From an uncultured Lachnospiraceae bacterium (lineage in GTDB: Bacteria; Bacillota; Clostridia; Lachnospirales; Lachnospiraceae), in the NCBI GenBank assembly GCA_949935685.1, contig CATLGN010000098.1:1-6429 (forward strand): a DNA stretch of 6,429 nucleotides. The letters are read 5' to 3'. The number at the start of each line of letters is the position of its first letter. Position 1 is the first letter of the stretch. Position numbers and translations under genes: made by a program. The notes under the pieces were generated by a model. It saw only the letters and a program-made list of their open reading frames with translations, did no database searches and had not been told where the DNA came from. Shown piece after piece: positions 1-5,784 of the stretch.

Positions 1-27
1 TAAGAAGCATGGAACAGTTTAATGAAG

Positions 28-33
28 AAAGGA
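28..33 (+). promoter_or_regulatory. Ribosome binding site favouring the ATG 45 start
   Basis: AAAGGA ends 11 nt before ATG 45. The in-frame ATG 33 overlaps this motif and ATG 9 has no purine-rich motif at a useful distance, so the site supports the start that creates a lipoprotein signal peptide. Confidence 0.5.
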
Positions 34-44
34 TGATACTTAAT

Positions 45-797
45 ATGAAAAAACTTGGATTGATATTAGGTATGATTGTTTGTATCTTTTGTCTGACGGC
101 CTGCGGTTCCACAACGGAAAGTGAAAATACTCCCAAACTGGGAATCTCGGAGGAAGAACTGAATGCGTATGCGGATCAGGTCGTAAACGACATTAACTCT
201 GTGGTGCTGAACGGTATGCAGGCACAGTTCAGTGCGGACAATGTGATTGCCGCCGCGCTGACGAGTTGGGAATCCGCACAGGAAGATATGGGCACATTCC
301 AGAATATCACCGGACATGAGACGGAAATCAGCGAAGATTCCGCGACCGTTGTCGTACAGATCAGCGGTACGATCCGTGATGCGGAAGTGGAGATTCTGTT
401 TGATGAAAATCTGGCATTGGTGGCCATTACGACCAATGTACAGTACAGCTTCGGAGAGCTGATGACAAAAGCGGCTATGAATACGGCAATCGGTATGGGC
501 ACCGTGTTTGTCGTATTGATTCTGATCAGTGTGATTATTTCAGGATTCGTTTATATTCCGAAGATACAGGCAAGCTTCAGCGGAAAGAAAAAGACGGCAG
601 AGACGACACAGGAAGCGCCGAAAGCGGCGGCTCCCGCAGTGCCGGTTGTTGAGAGTGAAGAAGAATTATCAGATGATCTGGAGCTTGTCGCAGTCATTGC
701 AGCGGCAATCGCGGCCAGTGAGGGCGCGGCTTCCACAGACGGGTTTGTGGTAAGGAGCATCAGAAGAGCAAATACGAATAAATGGCAGAGAGCCTAA
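45..797 (+). CDS. OadG-related gamma-type subunit of a sodium-pump decarboxylase, with an N-terminal lipoprotein-like domain
   Basis: Likely membrane-anchoring gamma-type subunit of the Na+-translocating decarboxylase encoded downstream. From ATG 45 it is 250 aa. It starts with MKKLG and a hydrophobic stretch ending in a lipobox L17-T18-A19-C20, so Cys20 may be lipidated. Residues about 21-145 form a soluble, probably extracytoplasmic domain that I do not recognise. One transmembrane helix lies at about 147-170. It is followed by a basic patch, an Ala/Pro-rich linker and an OadG-like cytoplasmic tail: ELVAVIAAAIAASEG from 213, then a GFVVRSIRR stretch and a final NKWQRA. Classical OadG subunits are only about 80-110 aa, so the N-terminal half is an addition. 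There is no His in the C-terminal half. Start choice: ATG 9 and ATG 33 are in frame, but only ATG 45 puts a signal peptide at the N-terminus, with AAAGGA (28-33) 11 nt upstream. The assignment rests on the tail and the operon context. Confidence 0.8.
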   Translation: MKKLGLILGMIVCIFCLTACGSTTESENTPKLGISEEELNAYADQVVNDINSVVLNGMQAQFSADNVIAAALTSWESAQEDMGTFQNITGHETEISEDSATVVVQISGTIRDAEVEILFDENLALVAITTNVQYSFGELMTKAAMNTAIGMGTVFVVLILISVIISGFVYIPKIQASFSGKKKTAETTQEAPKAAAPAVPVVESEEELSDDLELVAVIAAAIAASEGAASTDGFVVRSIRRANTNKWQRA

Positions 798-816
798 TGA
801 ACAGGAGGAAATAGAA

Positions 817-1188
817 ATGAAAAATTATACCATTACCGTAAACGGAAACGTATATGACGTTGTAGTAGAAGAAGGCGCATCGACAGGCGCACCGGCGGCT
901 GCACCGAAGGCAGCTCCCAAAGCGGCGCCGAAGGCGGCGCCTGCAGCAGCGCCCAAAGCAGCGGGTGCAGCGGGCAGCATTAAAGTCGAAGCCGGTGCGG
1001 CAGGCAAAGTATTCAAAGTGGAAGCAAGCGTAGGGCAGGCGTTGAAGGCCGGTGATCCCGTCGTTATCCTGGAAGCCATGAAGATGGAAATTCCGGTTGT
1101 CGCTCCTTCGGACGGTACGGTAGCAAGCATTGATGTGGCAGTGGGTGATCCCGTTGAGGCAGGCGCTTTACTTGCGACATTAAATTAG
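817..1188 (+). CDS. Biotin carboxyl carrier protein (biotin/lipoyl-attachment domain)
   Basis: A 123-aa mobile carrier that holds the biotin which shuttles CO2 between the carboxyltransferase (2415-3845) and the membrane beta subunit (1231-2382). Residues 1-20 (MKNYTITVNG...VVVEEG) are the usual N-terminal strand of decarboxylase/transcarboxylase carriers. Residues about 25-53 are a flexible Ala/Pro/Lys linker built from PKAA-type repeats. Residues about 54-123 are the biotinyl domain. The attachment motif EAMKME puts the biotinylated lysine at K89 between M88 and M90, with the Gly-rich turns and a GDPVEAGALLATLN end typical of the fold. AGGAGG at 803-808 lies 8 nt before the ATG, 19 nt after the previous stop. 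The length is normal for a stand-alone carrier (e.g. MmdC, GcdC, transcarboxylase 1.3S). A lipoyl carrier is unlikely because the AMKM motif is specific to biotin proteins. Confidence 0.95.
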   Translation: MKNYTITVNGNVYDVVVEEGASTGAPAAAPKAAPKAAPKAAPAAAPKAAGAAGSIKVEAGAAGKVFKVEASVGQALKAGDPVVILEAMKMEIPVVAPSDGTVASIDVAVGDPVEAGALLATLN

Positions 1189-1230
1189 TTACAGCCTGAT
1201 AGATGAGAACGACAACAGGAGGTCGATAAA

Positions 1231-2382
1231 ATGTCTTATATAGCAACAACATTAGACAATCTGGTACATCAGACGGCATTTTTCAACCTGTATTGGGGAA
1301 ATTACGTCATGATTGTAGTGGCTTGTGTATTTCTTTATCTTGCTATTGCAAAAGGATTCGAACCGCTCCTTTTGACGCCGATAGCATTCGGTATGCTGCT
1401 GGTAAATATCTATCCGGATATTATGCTGCATGCCGCAGATTCTGCCAATGGCATAGGCGGTCTGCTGTATTACTTCTATGTATTGGATGAATGGGCGATC
1501 CTGCCGTCCCTGATCTTTATGGGCGTGGGAGCCATGACTGACTTCGGTCCGCTGATCGCGAATCCCAAGAGCTTTCTGCTCGGTGCGGCAGCGCAGTTCG
1601 GTATTTTTGCAGCATATTTCGGAGCGATCGGAATGGGCTTTAATGACAAAGCGGCAGCCGCTATTTCCATTATCGGCGGCGCTGACGGACCTACCTCCAT
1701 TTTCCTCGCAGGTAAACTGGGACAGACCACACTGCTGGGACCGATCGCGGTAGCAGCGTACTCTTATATGTCATTGGTTCCGATTATTCAGCCGCCGATT
1801 ATGAAGCTGATGACAACGGAAAAGGAAAGAAAAATCAAGATGGGACAGCTCCGCCCGGTTTCCAAACTGGAGAAGATTCTGTTCCCGATTATCGTTACCA
1901 TTGTTGTCTGCCTGATTCTGCCTACGACCGCTCCTTTGGTTGGTATGCTGATGCTTGGTAATCTCTTCCGGGAATCCGGTGTGGTAAGACAGTTGACGGA
2001 TACGGCGTCCAATGCACTGATGTATATCGTTGTTATTCTGCTCGGTACTTCCGTAGGTGCGACCACAAGCGCGGAGGCGTTTCTGAACTGGGATACGGTA
2101 TTTATCGTAATTCTCGGTCTGATCGCATTTGCATTTGGTACGGCGGCAGGCGTCCTGTTCGGCAAGATTATGTGCAAGCTGTCGGGCGGCAAGATTAATC
2201 CGCTGATCGGTTCCGCAGGCGTATCCGCAGTGCCGATGGCAGCCCGGGTATCCCAGAAAGTGGGTGCGGAAGCAGATCCGACCAACTTCCTGCTGATGCA
2301 TGCCATGGGGCCCAACGTAGCCGGCGTTATCGGTACGGCAGTTGCAGCCGGAACATTTATGGCGGTATTCGGCGTATTCTGA
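1231..2382 (+). CDS. oadB: Sodium ion-translocating decarboxylase beta subunit
   Basis: A multi-pass inner-membrane protein (383 aa) that decarboxylates carboxybiotin and uses the energy to export Na+. It belongs to the OadB/MmdB/GcdB family and is collinear with it over almost its full length, with a somewhat shorter N-terminus than Klebsiella OadB. Visible signatures are [13 protein letters not shown] (from 100), [10 protein letters not shown] (149-158, with D152 the counterpart of the essential Asp203 of Klebsiella OadB), Y179 in the AYSYMSLVP helix (counterpart of Tyr229), and [18 protein letters not shown] from 323. In that last motif N323, G327 and S332 match the Na+-path residues N373, G377 and S382. 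[16 protein letters not shown] is close to the C-terminus. AGGAGG at 1217-1222 lies 8 nt before the ATG. The family shares its fold across substrates, so the gene itself does not say which acid is decarboxylated; the neighbouring carboxyltransferase does. Residue counterparts come from remembered family literature. Confidence 0.96.
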   Translation: MSYIATTLDNLVHQTAFFNLYWGNYVMIVVACVFLYLAIAKGFEPLLLTPIAFGMLLVNIYPDIMLHAADSANGIGGLLYYFYVLDEWAILPSLIFMGVGAMTDFGPLIANPKSFLLGAAAQFGIFAAYFGAIGMGFNDKAAAAISIIGGADGPTSIFLAGKLGQTTLLGPIAVAAYSYMSLVPIIQPPIMKLMTTEKERKIKMGQLRPVSKLEKILFPIIVTIVVCLILPTTAPLVGMLMLGNLFRESGVVRQLTDTASNALMYIVVILLGTSVGATTSAEAFLNWDTVFIVILGLIAFAFGTAAGVLFGKIMCKLSGGKINPLIGSAGVSAVPMAARVSQKVGAEADPTNFLLMHAMGPNVAGVIGTAVAAGTFMAVFGVF

Positions 2383-2405
2383 TATGCCTTATCTAACATT
2401 TTGAC

Positions 2406-2411
2406 AGGAGG
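2406..2411 (+). promoter_or_regulatory. Ribosome binding site with two possible start codons
   Basis: AGGAGG lies only 3 nt before ATG 2415 and 12 nt before the in-frame ATG 2424. The two previous genes in the operon use an 8-nt spacing, so neither start is ideal. The proteins would differ by only three residues (MEI). Confidence 0.6.
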
Positions 2412-2414
2412 AAA

Positions 2415-3845
2415 ATGGAAATTATGGAAGGAAAAAAACCAATTGGAATAATGGAAACGGTTTTGCGTGACGCGCATCAGTCGCTGATCGCAACGAGAAT
2501 GCCCACCGATATGATGCTTCCCATCATCGACAAGATGGACAAAGTAGGCTACCATGCCGTAGAGTGCTGGGGCGGCGCGACATTTGACGCTTCTCTGCGT
2601 TTCTTAAAGGAAGATCCGTGGGAACGTCTGCGCAAGATCCGAGACGGCTTTAAAAATACAAAACTGCAGATGCTGTTCCGCGGGCAGAACATTCTCGGAT
2701 ACAGACCGTATGCGGATGACGTGGTAGACAGCTTTGTTGAGAAGTCTATTGCGAACGGTATTGATATTATCCGTATCTTTGACTGTCTGAACGACCTGCG
2801 CAACCTGCAGGAGGCGGTCAATGCCACCAATAAGATTAAGACAAGAGAAGGCCGCGGCCATGCACAGATCGCGCTTTCCTATACGCTGGGCGATGCCTAC
2901 ACGATGGAGTATTGGGTAGACATGGCGAAGAAGATTGAGGAAATGGGCGCTGATTCGATCTGCATCAAGGATATGGCAGGTCTGCTCGTTCCCTATAAGG
3001 CTTCCGAAATGATCGCAGCGATGAAGAGTGCGACCAAGCTGCCGATTCAGCTTCATACACATTATACATCCGGCGTGGCTTCCATGACCTATTTGAAAGC
3101 GGTAGAAGCCGGTGTGGATGTAATCGACTGTGCGATTTCTCCGTTTGCGATGGGAACGTCACAGCCGGCAACGGAAGTTATGGTTGAGACCTTTAAGGGA
3201 ACACCGTATGATACGGGTTACGATCAGAGCATTCTGGCGGAGATCGCCGATTACTTCCGTCCTTACAGAGACGAGTGCCTTGCAAGCGGACTTCTCAATC
3301 CGAAGGTTATGGGTGTGGATATTAAGACGCTGCTGTATCAGGTACCGGGTGGTATGCTGTCCAATATGGTGAGCCAGTTGAAAGAGCAGAACGCGGAAGA
3401 CAAATATTACGATGTGCTGCGCGAGATTCCTGCCGTACGGAAGGATCTGGGCGAGCCGCCGCTTGTTACCCCTTCTTCTCAGATCGTGGGTACACAGGCC
3501 GTGTTTAACGTACTGATGGGCGAACGCTATAAGATGGCGACCAAGGAGACCAAAGCGGTGCTCCGCGGTGAGTATGGCCAGACTGTAAAACCGATGAATC
3601 AGGAAGTAATCGACAAGGTTATTCCGGGCGAAAAACGCATTACCTGCCGTCCGGCCGATCTGATCGAAAACGAAATGGATAAGCTGGAATCCGAGATGAA
3701 GGAATGGAAGCAGCAGGATGAGGACGTATTGTCCTATGCGCTCTTCCCGCAGGTGGCAACCGATTTCTTCAAATATCGTCAGGCACAGCAGGAAAAAGTT
3801 GATCTGACCCAGGCGGATACGAAAAACGGCGCTTATCCGGTTTAA
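2415..3845 (+). CDS. oadA: Oxaloacetate decarboxylase alpha / transcarboxylase 5S-type carboxyltransferase subunit, without biotin domain
   Basis: A cytoplasmic carboxyltransferase (476 aa) that moves the carboxyl group between oxaloacetate (giving pyruvate) and carrier biotin. Residues about 9-280 form the TIM-barrel of the HMGL/pyruvate carboxylase type. It shows ETVLRDAHQS (14-23, metal ligand D19), GGATFD (53-58), RGQNILGYRPYADD, IIRIFDCLND (118-127), the lysine expected to be carbamylated in IKDMAG (K185), and the metal-binding HTH pair H214/H216. Residues about 290-450 form the conserved PYC_OADA domain, with PKVMGVDIKTLLYQVPGGM (296-314) and PPLVTPSSQIVGTQAV. The protein ends in FFKYRQAQQ... 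with no AMKM motif. Classical Klebsiella OadA carries a fused biotin domain; here it is the separate protein at 817-1188. Context with oadB favours a Na+-pumping oxaloacetate decarboxylase. The 5S subunit of a methylmalonyl-CoA:pyruvate transcarboxylase or a PycB-like role are the alternatives. The start could be ATG 2424. Confidence 0.9.
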   Translation: MEIMEGKKPIGIMETVLRDAHQSLIATRMPTDMMLPIIDKMDKVGYHAVECWGGATFDASLRFLKEDPWERLRKIRDGFKNTKLQMLFRGQNILGYRPYADDVVDSFVEKSIANGIDIIRIFDCLNDLRNLQEAVNATNKIKTREGRGHAQIALSYTLGDAYTMEYWVDMAKKIEEMGADSICIKDMAGLLVPYKASEMIAAMKSATKLPIQLHTHYTSGVASMTYLKAVEAGVDVIDCAISPFAMGTSQPATEVMVETFKGTPYDTGYDQSILAEIADYFRPYRDECLASGLLNPKVMGVDIKTLLYQVPGGMLSNMVSQLKEQNAEDKYYDVLREIPAVRKDLGEPPLVTPSSQIVGTQAVFNVLMGERYKMATKETKAVLRGEYGQTVKPMNQEVIDKVIPGEKRITCRPADLIENEMDKLESEMKEWKQQDEDVLSYALFPQVATDFFKYRQAQQEKVDLTQADTKNGAYPV

Positions 3846-3880
3846 GTAATATTGAAAGTGAATTAAGAGAAACAGGTGGA

Positions 3881-3912
3881 AACGCCGGAGGATGGGATCC
3901 TCCGGCGTTTTT
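3881..3912 (+). terminator. Rho-independent terminator of the decarboxylase operon
   Basis: A perfect 12-bp stem (3881-3892 AACGCCGGAGGA paired with 3898-3909) with a 5-nt loop TGGGA runs directly into a T tract (3908-3912). It sits 35 nt after the stop of the carboxyltransferase gene and should end the operon transcript. Confidence 0.93.
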
Positions 3913-4054
3913 GCACAATCTGGGACGAAAAGGGAGACACAGCAGACAGGGAATCGTCGAAAATAAAACAGAAATATCATGCCTGAAAAATGATGCAGTT
4001 TTGATGCAAGGAGGGCGTATCATAGACAGAGACATATGGGACAGGGATGGCATC

Positions 4055-4059
4055 GGAGG
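4055..4059 (+). promoter_or_regulatory. Ribosome binding site for the LysM-protein gene
   Basis: GGAGG lies 11 nt before ATG 4071. A TAA in the same frame at 4062-4064 rules out any earlier start, so 4071 is the first usable codon. The 3913-4070 stretch upstream shows no promoter I would defend. Confidence 0.55.
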
Positions 4060-4070
4060 AATAAACGGTT

Positions 4071-5597
4071 ATGTGGGGAAGGGAAAATGGAAATGGGGTA
4101 CGAAAGAAAGCGACTATGACAACAGTGGTAATGTTGCTGTTGTTTTTTACCCTTTTGACAGGGAGGGAAAGGTATGGGCTTTTGGGAAAGAGGCCGGTTA
4201 CAGCGGAAAAGTGTGCGCTCCCGGAAGCATTGGTGTCAGAAGATGCGGTGCTGCACTGGGTTTCCCAAGAACAAATGGAAGACAGAGATACATGGCAGGA
4301 CGAAGCAACGGGGCGTGAGGCGCAGCCGGACTATGTAGCGTTTGCTGATTTTGCGCCGATTCGGGTGGAAGACGACGGGCGTGCGCTGACGTATGATGAG
4401 CGGTATACCGGGTTGGTCTGCCGGCTGGGAGACGAGCTGTATGAACGGAAAGACATTGTGCAGGCAGACGGCAGTATAGAGGCGGAAAAGGTGCGCAGCA
4501 CGGAGATCAATGGGGCATGGATTTCCGTTCCCCAATGGGTGAACCGGGCCTTTGGGGCATGTCATTTTGATGATTTTGGAAGATTGCTGATGTCGTCGGA
4601 TACGGCTTCCTGGAAGCGGTTCGGGCTTCCGCTTTTGTCTGTGGGATTTTATGCGGACGGAAAGTGGGACAGTTGGGGAGACTGGGGATATATTGCGGGA
4701 TCTGTCTGCCCGGAGCTGAATGAAGGGGTGGAGGCGGCGAGAGAGCGGATCTCACAGGGATACCTCCAGGAGCCGCTGGAGGAGTTCCTGATGCATTACC
4801 CGGAGATCGACCCGGCGCAGCGGAGCTATACGCTGGAGTTTACAGGGGGAGGCAGGGTACAGGGCGGCGCCGGCACGAGGTGGTGGGAGCTGTACTATGT
4901 CCTGACGACTACGGCGGAGAACGGGGAAGTGATTCATCTCGCCGACATTGTGGTCGATAAGCAGATTGATTCCGGGTATCTGACAAATTCCGGGGAAGTG
5001 ATTTATATTCCGGCCACGAATGATGCCTGCTGCGATATTTATGCGGTTTCGGACAGCTATCCGGCCCTGGTGGAAGGCGCTTCGGGCGATACGGGGGAGG
5101 TTTGGGTCACGCAGATACCGGGTATGGATTTTACGGATGCGGAGCAGATTCGATCTTATGTGGAAGCGCAGGGCGGGGATTTTGATCTTTTGCTGCCGCC
5201 GGGTGTGGGGCGGGAGATTACATGGGATTGTCATAAGGAGCAGGGACACTGGTATGAGTATCTGATCTGGTCGGGCGTTGCGGATACCTATGAAATCACG
5301 CTTGCCATACCGATTATGGAAGAAGGCTCCGGTGGCTGGTATATGGCGTCACGGATTCGGAGAGAGTCCCGGAAAAAGGACGCCTGTTATCATACCTTGT
5401 CTGTGATCACGCAGACGTTCCATGCGTCGGATTATGTCCATGTGGTAAGAAAGGATGAGACTTTACTGGAAATTTATGAGAAGTATAAGCGGGAGGACGC
5501 GGAGGAAGGCGATTATGACCGGCTTTTGTATGTCAATGATATTCACAATGCGGATTTGATCTATGTGGGACAGGAGATCGCGATTCCGTGGGTGTGA
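4071..5597 (+). CDS. Exported or membrane-anchored protein of unknown function with C-terminal LysM-like domain
   Basis: A 508-aa protein whose main body I do not recognise. The N-terminus has a charged stretch (RKK at 11-13) followed by a hydrophobic segment at about 16-30 (MTTVVMLLLFFTLLT), consistent with an uncleaved signal anchor or signal peptide; no lipobox Cys follows. Residues about 35-440 are acidic and rich in Trp, Tyr and Gly, suggesting a beta-rich extracytoplasmic domain, with no catalytic motif that I can name. Residues about 455-508 look like a LysM domain: YVHVVRKDETLLEIYEKY, then LLYVNDIHNADLIYVGQEIAIP. That matches the family pattern of a V-x-x-G/D-D-T-L start, an N-x-I centre and a V-G-Q-x-I-x-I-P end, which would bind peptidoglycan or related glycans. 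It seems to be a single-gene unit, bounded by the terminator at 3881-3912 and the hairpin at 5603-5669. Base composition is GC-richer than its neighbours. If the start were ATG 4116, the RKK n-region would be lost. Confidence 0.75.
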   Translation: MWGRENGNGVRKKATMTTVVMLLLFFTLLTGRERYGLLGKRPVTAEKCALPEALVSEDAVLHWVSQEQMEDRDTWQDEATGREAQPDYVAFADFAPIRVEDDGRALTYDERYTGLVCRLGDELYERKDIVQADGSIEAEKVRSTEINGAWISVPQWVNRAFGACHFDDFGRLLMSSDTASWKRFGLPLLSVGFYADGKWDSWGDWGYIAGSVCPELNEGVEAARERISQGYLQEPLEEFLMHYPEIDPAQRSYTLEFTGGGRVQGGAGTRWWELYYVLTTTAENGEVIHLADIVVDKQIDSGYLTNSGEVIYIPATNDACCDIYAVSDSYPALVEGASGDTGEVWVTQIPGMDFTDAEQIRSYVEAQGGDFDLLLPPGVGREITWDCHKEQGHWYEYLIWSGVADTYEITLAIPIMEEGSGGWYMASRIRRESRKKDACYHTLSVITQTFHASDYVHVVRKDETLLEIYEKYKREDAEEGDYDRLLYVNDIHNADLIYVGQEIAIPWV

Positions 5598-5602
5598 CAA
5601 TA

Positions 5603-5669
5603 CACGACAAATGCAAGAAGGAACAGGCTGTGAATGTTTCACAGCCTGTTCCTTCTTGCGTTTGCCGTG
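5603..5669. terminator. Long near-perfect hairpin, probable bidirectional terminator or palindromic element
   Basis: Arms 5603-5634 and 5638-5669 pair over 32 positions around a 3-nt loop (TGT at 5635-5637). The inner 22 bp (GCAAGAAGGAACAGGCTGTG plus AA, from 5613) are perfect; outside them there is one T-G wobble (5612/5660) and one A/C mismatch (5607/5665). It starts 5 nt after the LysM-gene stop. A short T run (5661-5663) follows the inner stem, and the mirror-image A run gives the same on the other strand, so it could stop transcription both ways. The arms are much longer than in the terminator at 3881-3912, so a mobile palindromic element is also possible. Confidence 0.7.
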
Positions 5670-5689
5670 GAGTAAACCGTTGCTTTTGT

Positions 5690-5718
5690 TTGCAAGCGAA
5701 GGACGGTTTTGATATAAT
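5690..5718 (+). promoter_or_regulatory. Sigma-70/SigA promoter with extended -10 for the restriction gene
   Basis: TTGCAA (5690-5695) and a perfect TATAAT (5713-5718) are separated by 17 bp, and a TG at 5710-5711 gives the extended -10 form TGATATAAT. Transcription would start near 5725, leaving a leader of about 60 nt before GTG 5785. This is the clearest promoter in the window. Confidence 0.85.
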
Positions 5719-5732
5719 AAACGGTATTGATG
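5703..5732 (+). repeat. Direct repeat ACGGT-TTGAT overlapping the promoter
   Basis: ACGGTTTTGATA (5703-5714) and ACGGTATTGATG (5721-5732) agree at 10 of 12 positions with an 18-nt period, one covering the start of the -10 box and the other the expected start site. An inverted copy of the core, AAACCGT, is at 5674-5680, upstream of the -35 box, pairing with ACGGTTT at 5703-5709. The placement suits an operator, but no regulator is visible in the window. Confidence 0.45.
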
Positions 5733-5753
5733 GGAAGGAACAAACAGGGACGA

Positions 5754-5768
5754 TGCTTTTGAAAAGCA
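5754..5768 (+). promoter_or_regulatory. Small palindrome in the leader of the restriction gene
   Basis: TGCTTTTGAAAAGCA is a perfect inverted repeat of 7 bp around a single central G, 16 nt upstream of the GTG start. It may be an operator or a weak RNA hairpin near the ribosome binding site; nothing in the sequence decides between these. Confidence 0.35.
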
Positions 5769-5769
5769 A

Positions 5770-5775
5770 AGAGGG
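5770..5775 (+). promoter_or_regulatory. Ribosome binding site supporting a GTG start
   Basis: AGAGGG lies 9 nt before GTG 5785. Because the reading frame has no ATG in the visible 215 codons, this site and the homology decide the start. Confidence 0.6.
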
Positions 5776-5784
5776 ATAAATATT

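Noticed and set aside
1..3. TAA as the stop codon of an upstream gene
   Set aside because: Three bases without reading-frame context prove nothing; mentioned only as a possibility.
885..975. GC-rich short tandem repeats in the biotin carrier gene as a possible DNA-level repeat element
   Set aside because: They encode the PKAA-type flexible linker common in biotin carriers, so protein function explains them.
1771..2555. Long minus-strand open frames opposite oadB
   Set aside because: They are antisense shadows of a well-supported conserved gene; low-complexity translations have no domain.
4001..4023. TTGATG ... TATCAT as a promoter for the LysM-protein gene
   Set aside because: The spacing is only 11 bp, far below the 16-18 bp needed.
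4036..4119. A 27-codon open frame whose TGA overlaps ATG 4116 (ATGA), resembling a translationally coupled leader peptide
   Set aside because: The strong AAGGAGG at 4008-4014 is 21 nt upstream, too far, and ATG 4071 has its own ribosome binding site, so the overlap is probably chance.
3911..4318. A 135-aa open frame on the + strand starting inside the terminator
   Set aside because: It starts at a TTG in the T tract, has no ribosome binding site, and overlaps the start of the LysM-protein gene in another frame with no recognisable domain.
5588..5779. A 63-aa open frame crossing the long hairpin
   Set aside because: It spans the palindrome and the promoter, and its similarity to the minus-strand frames merely reflects the inverted repeat.
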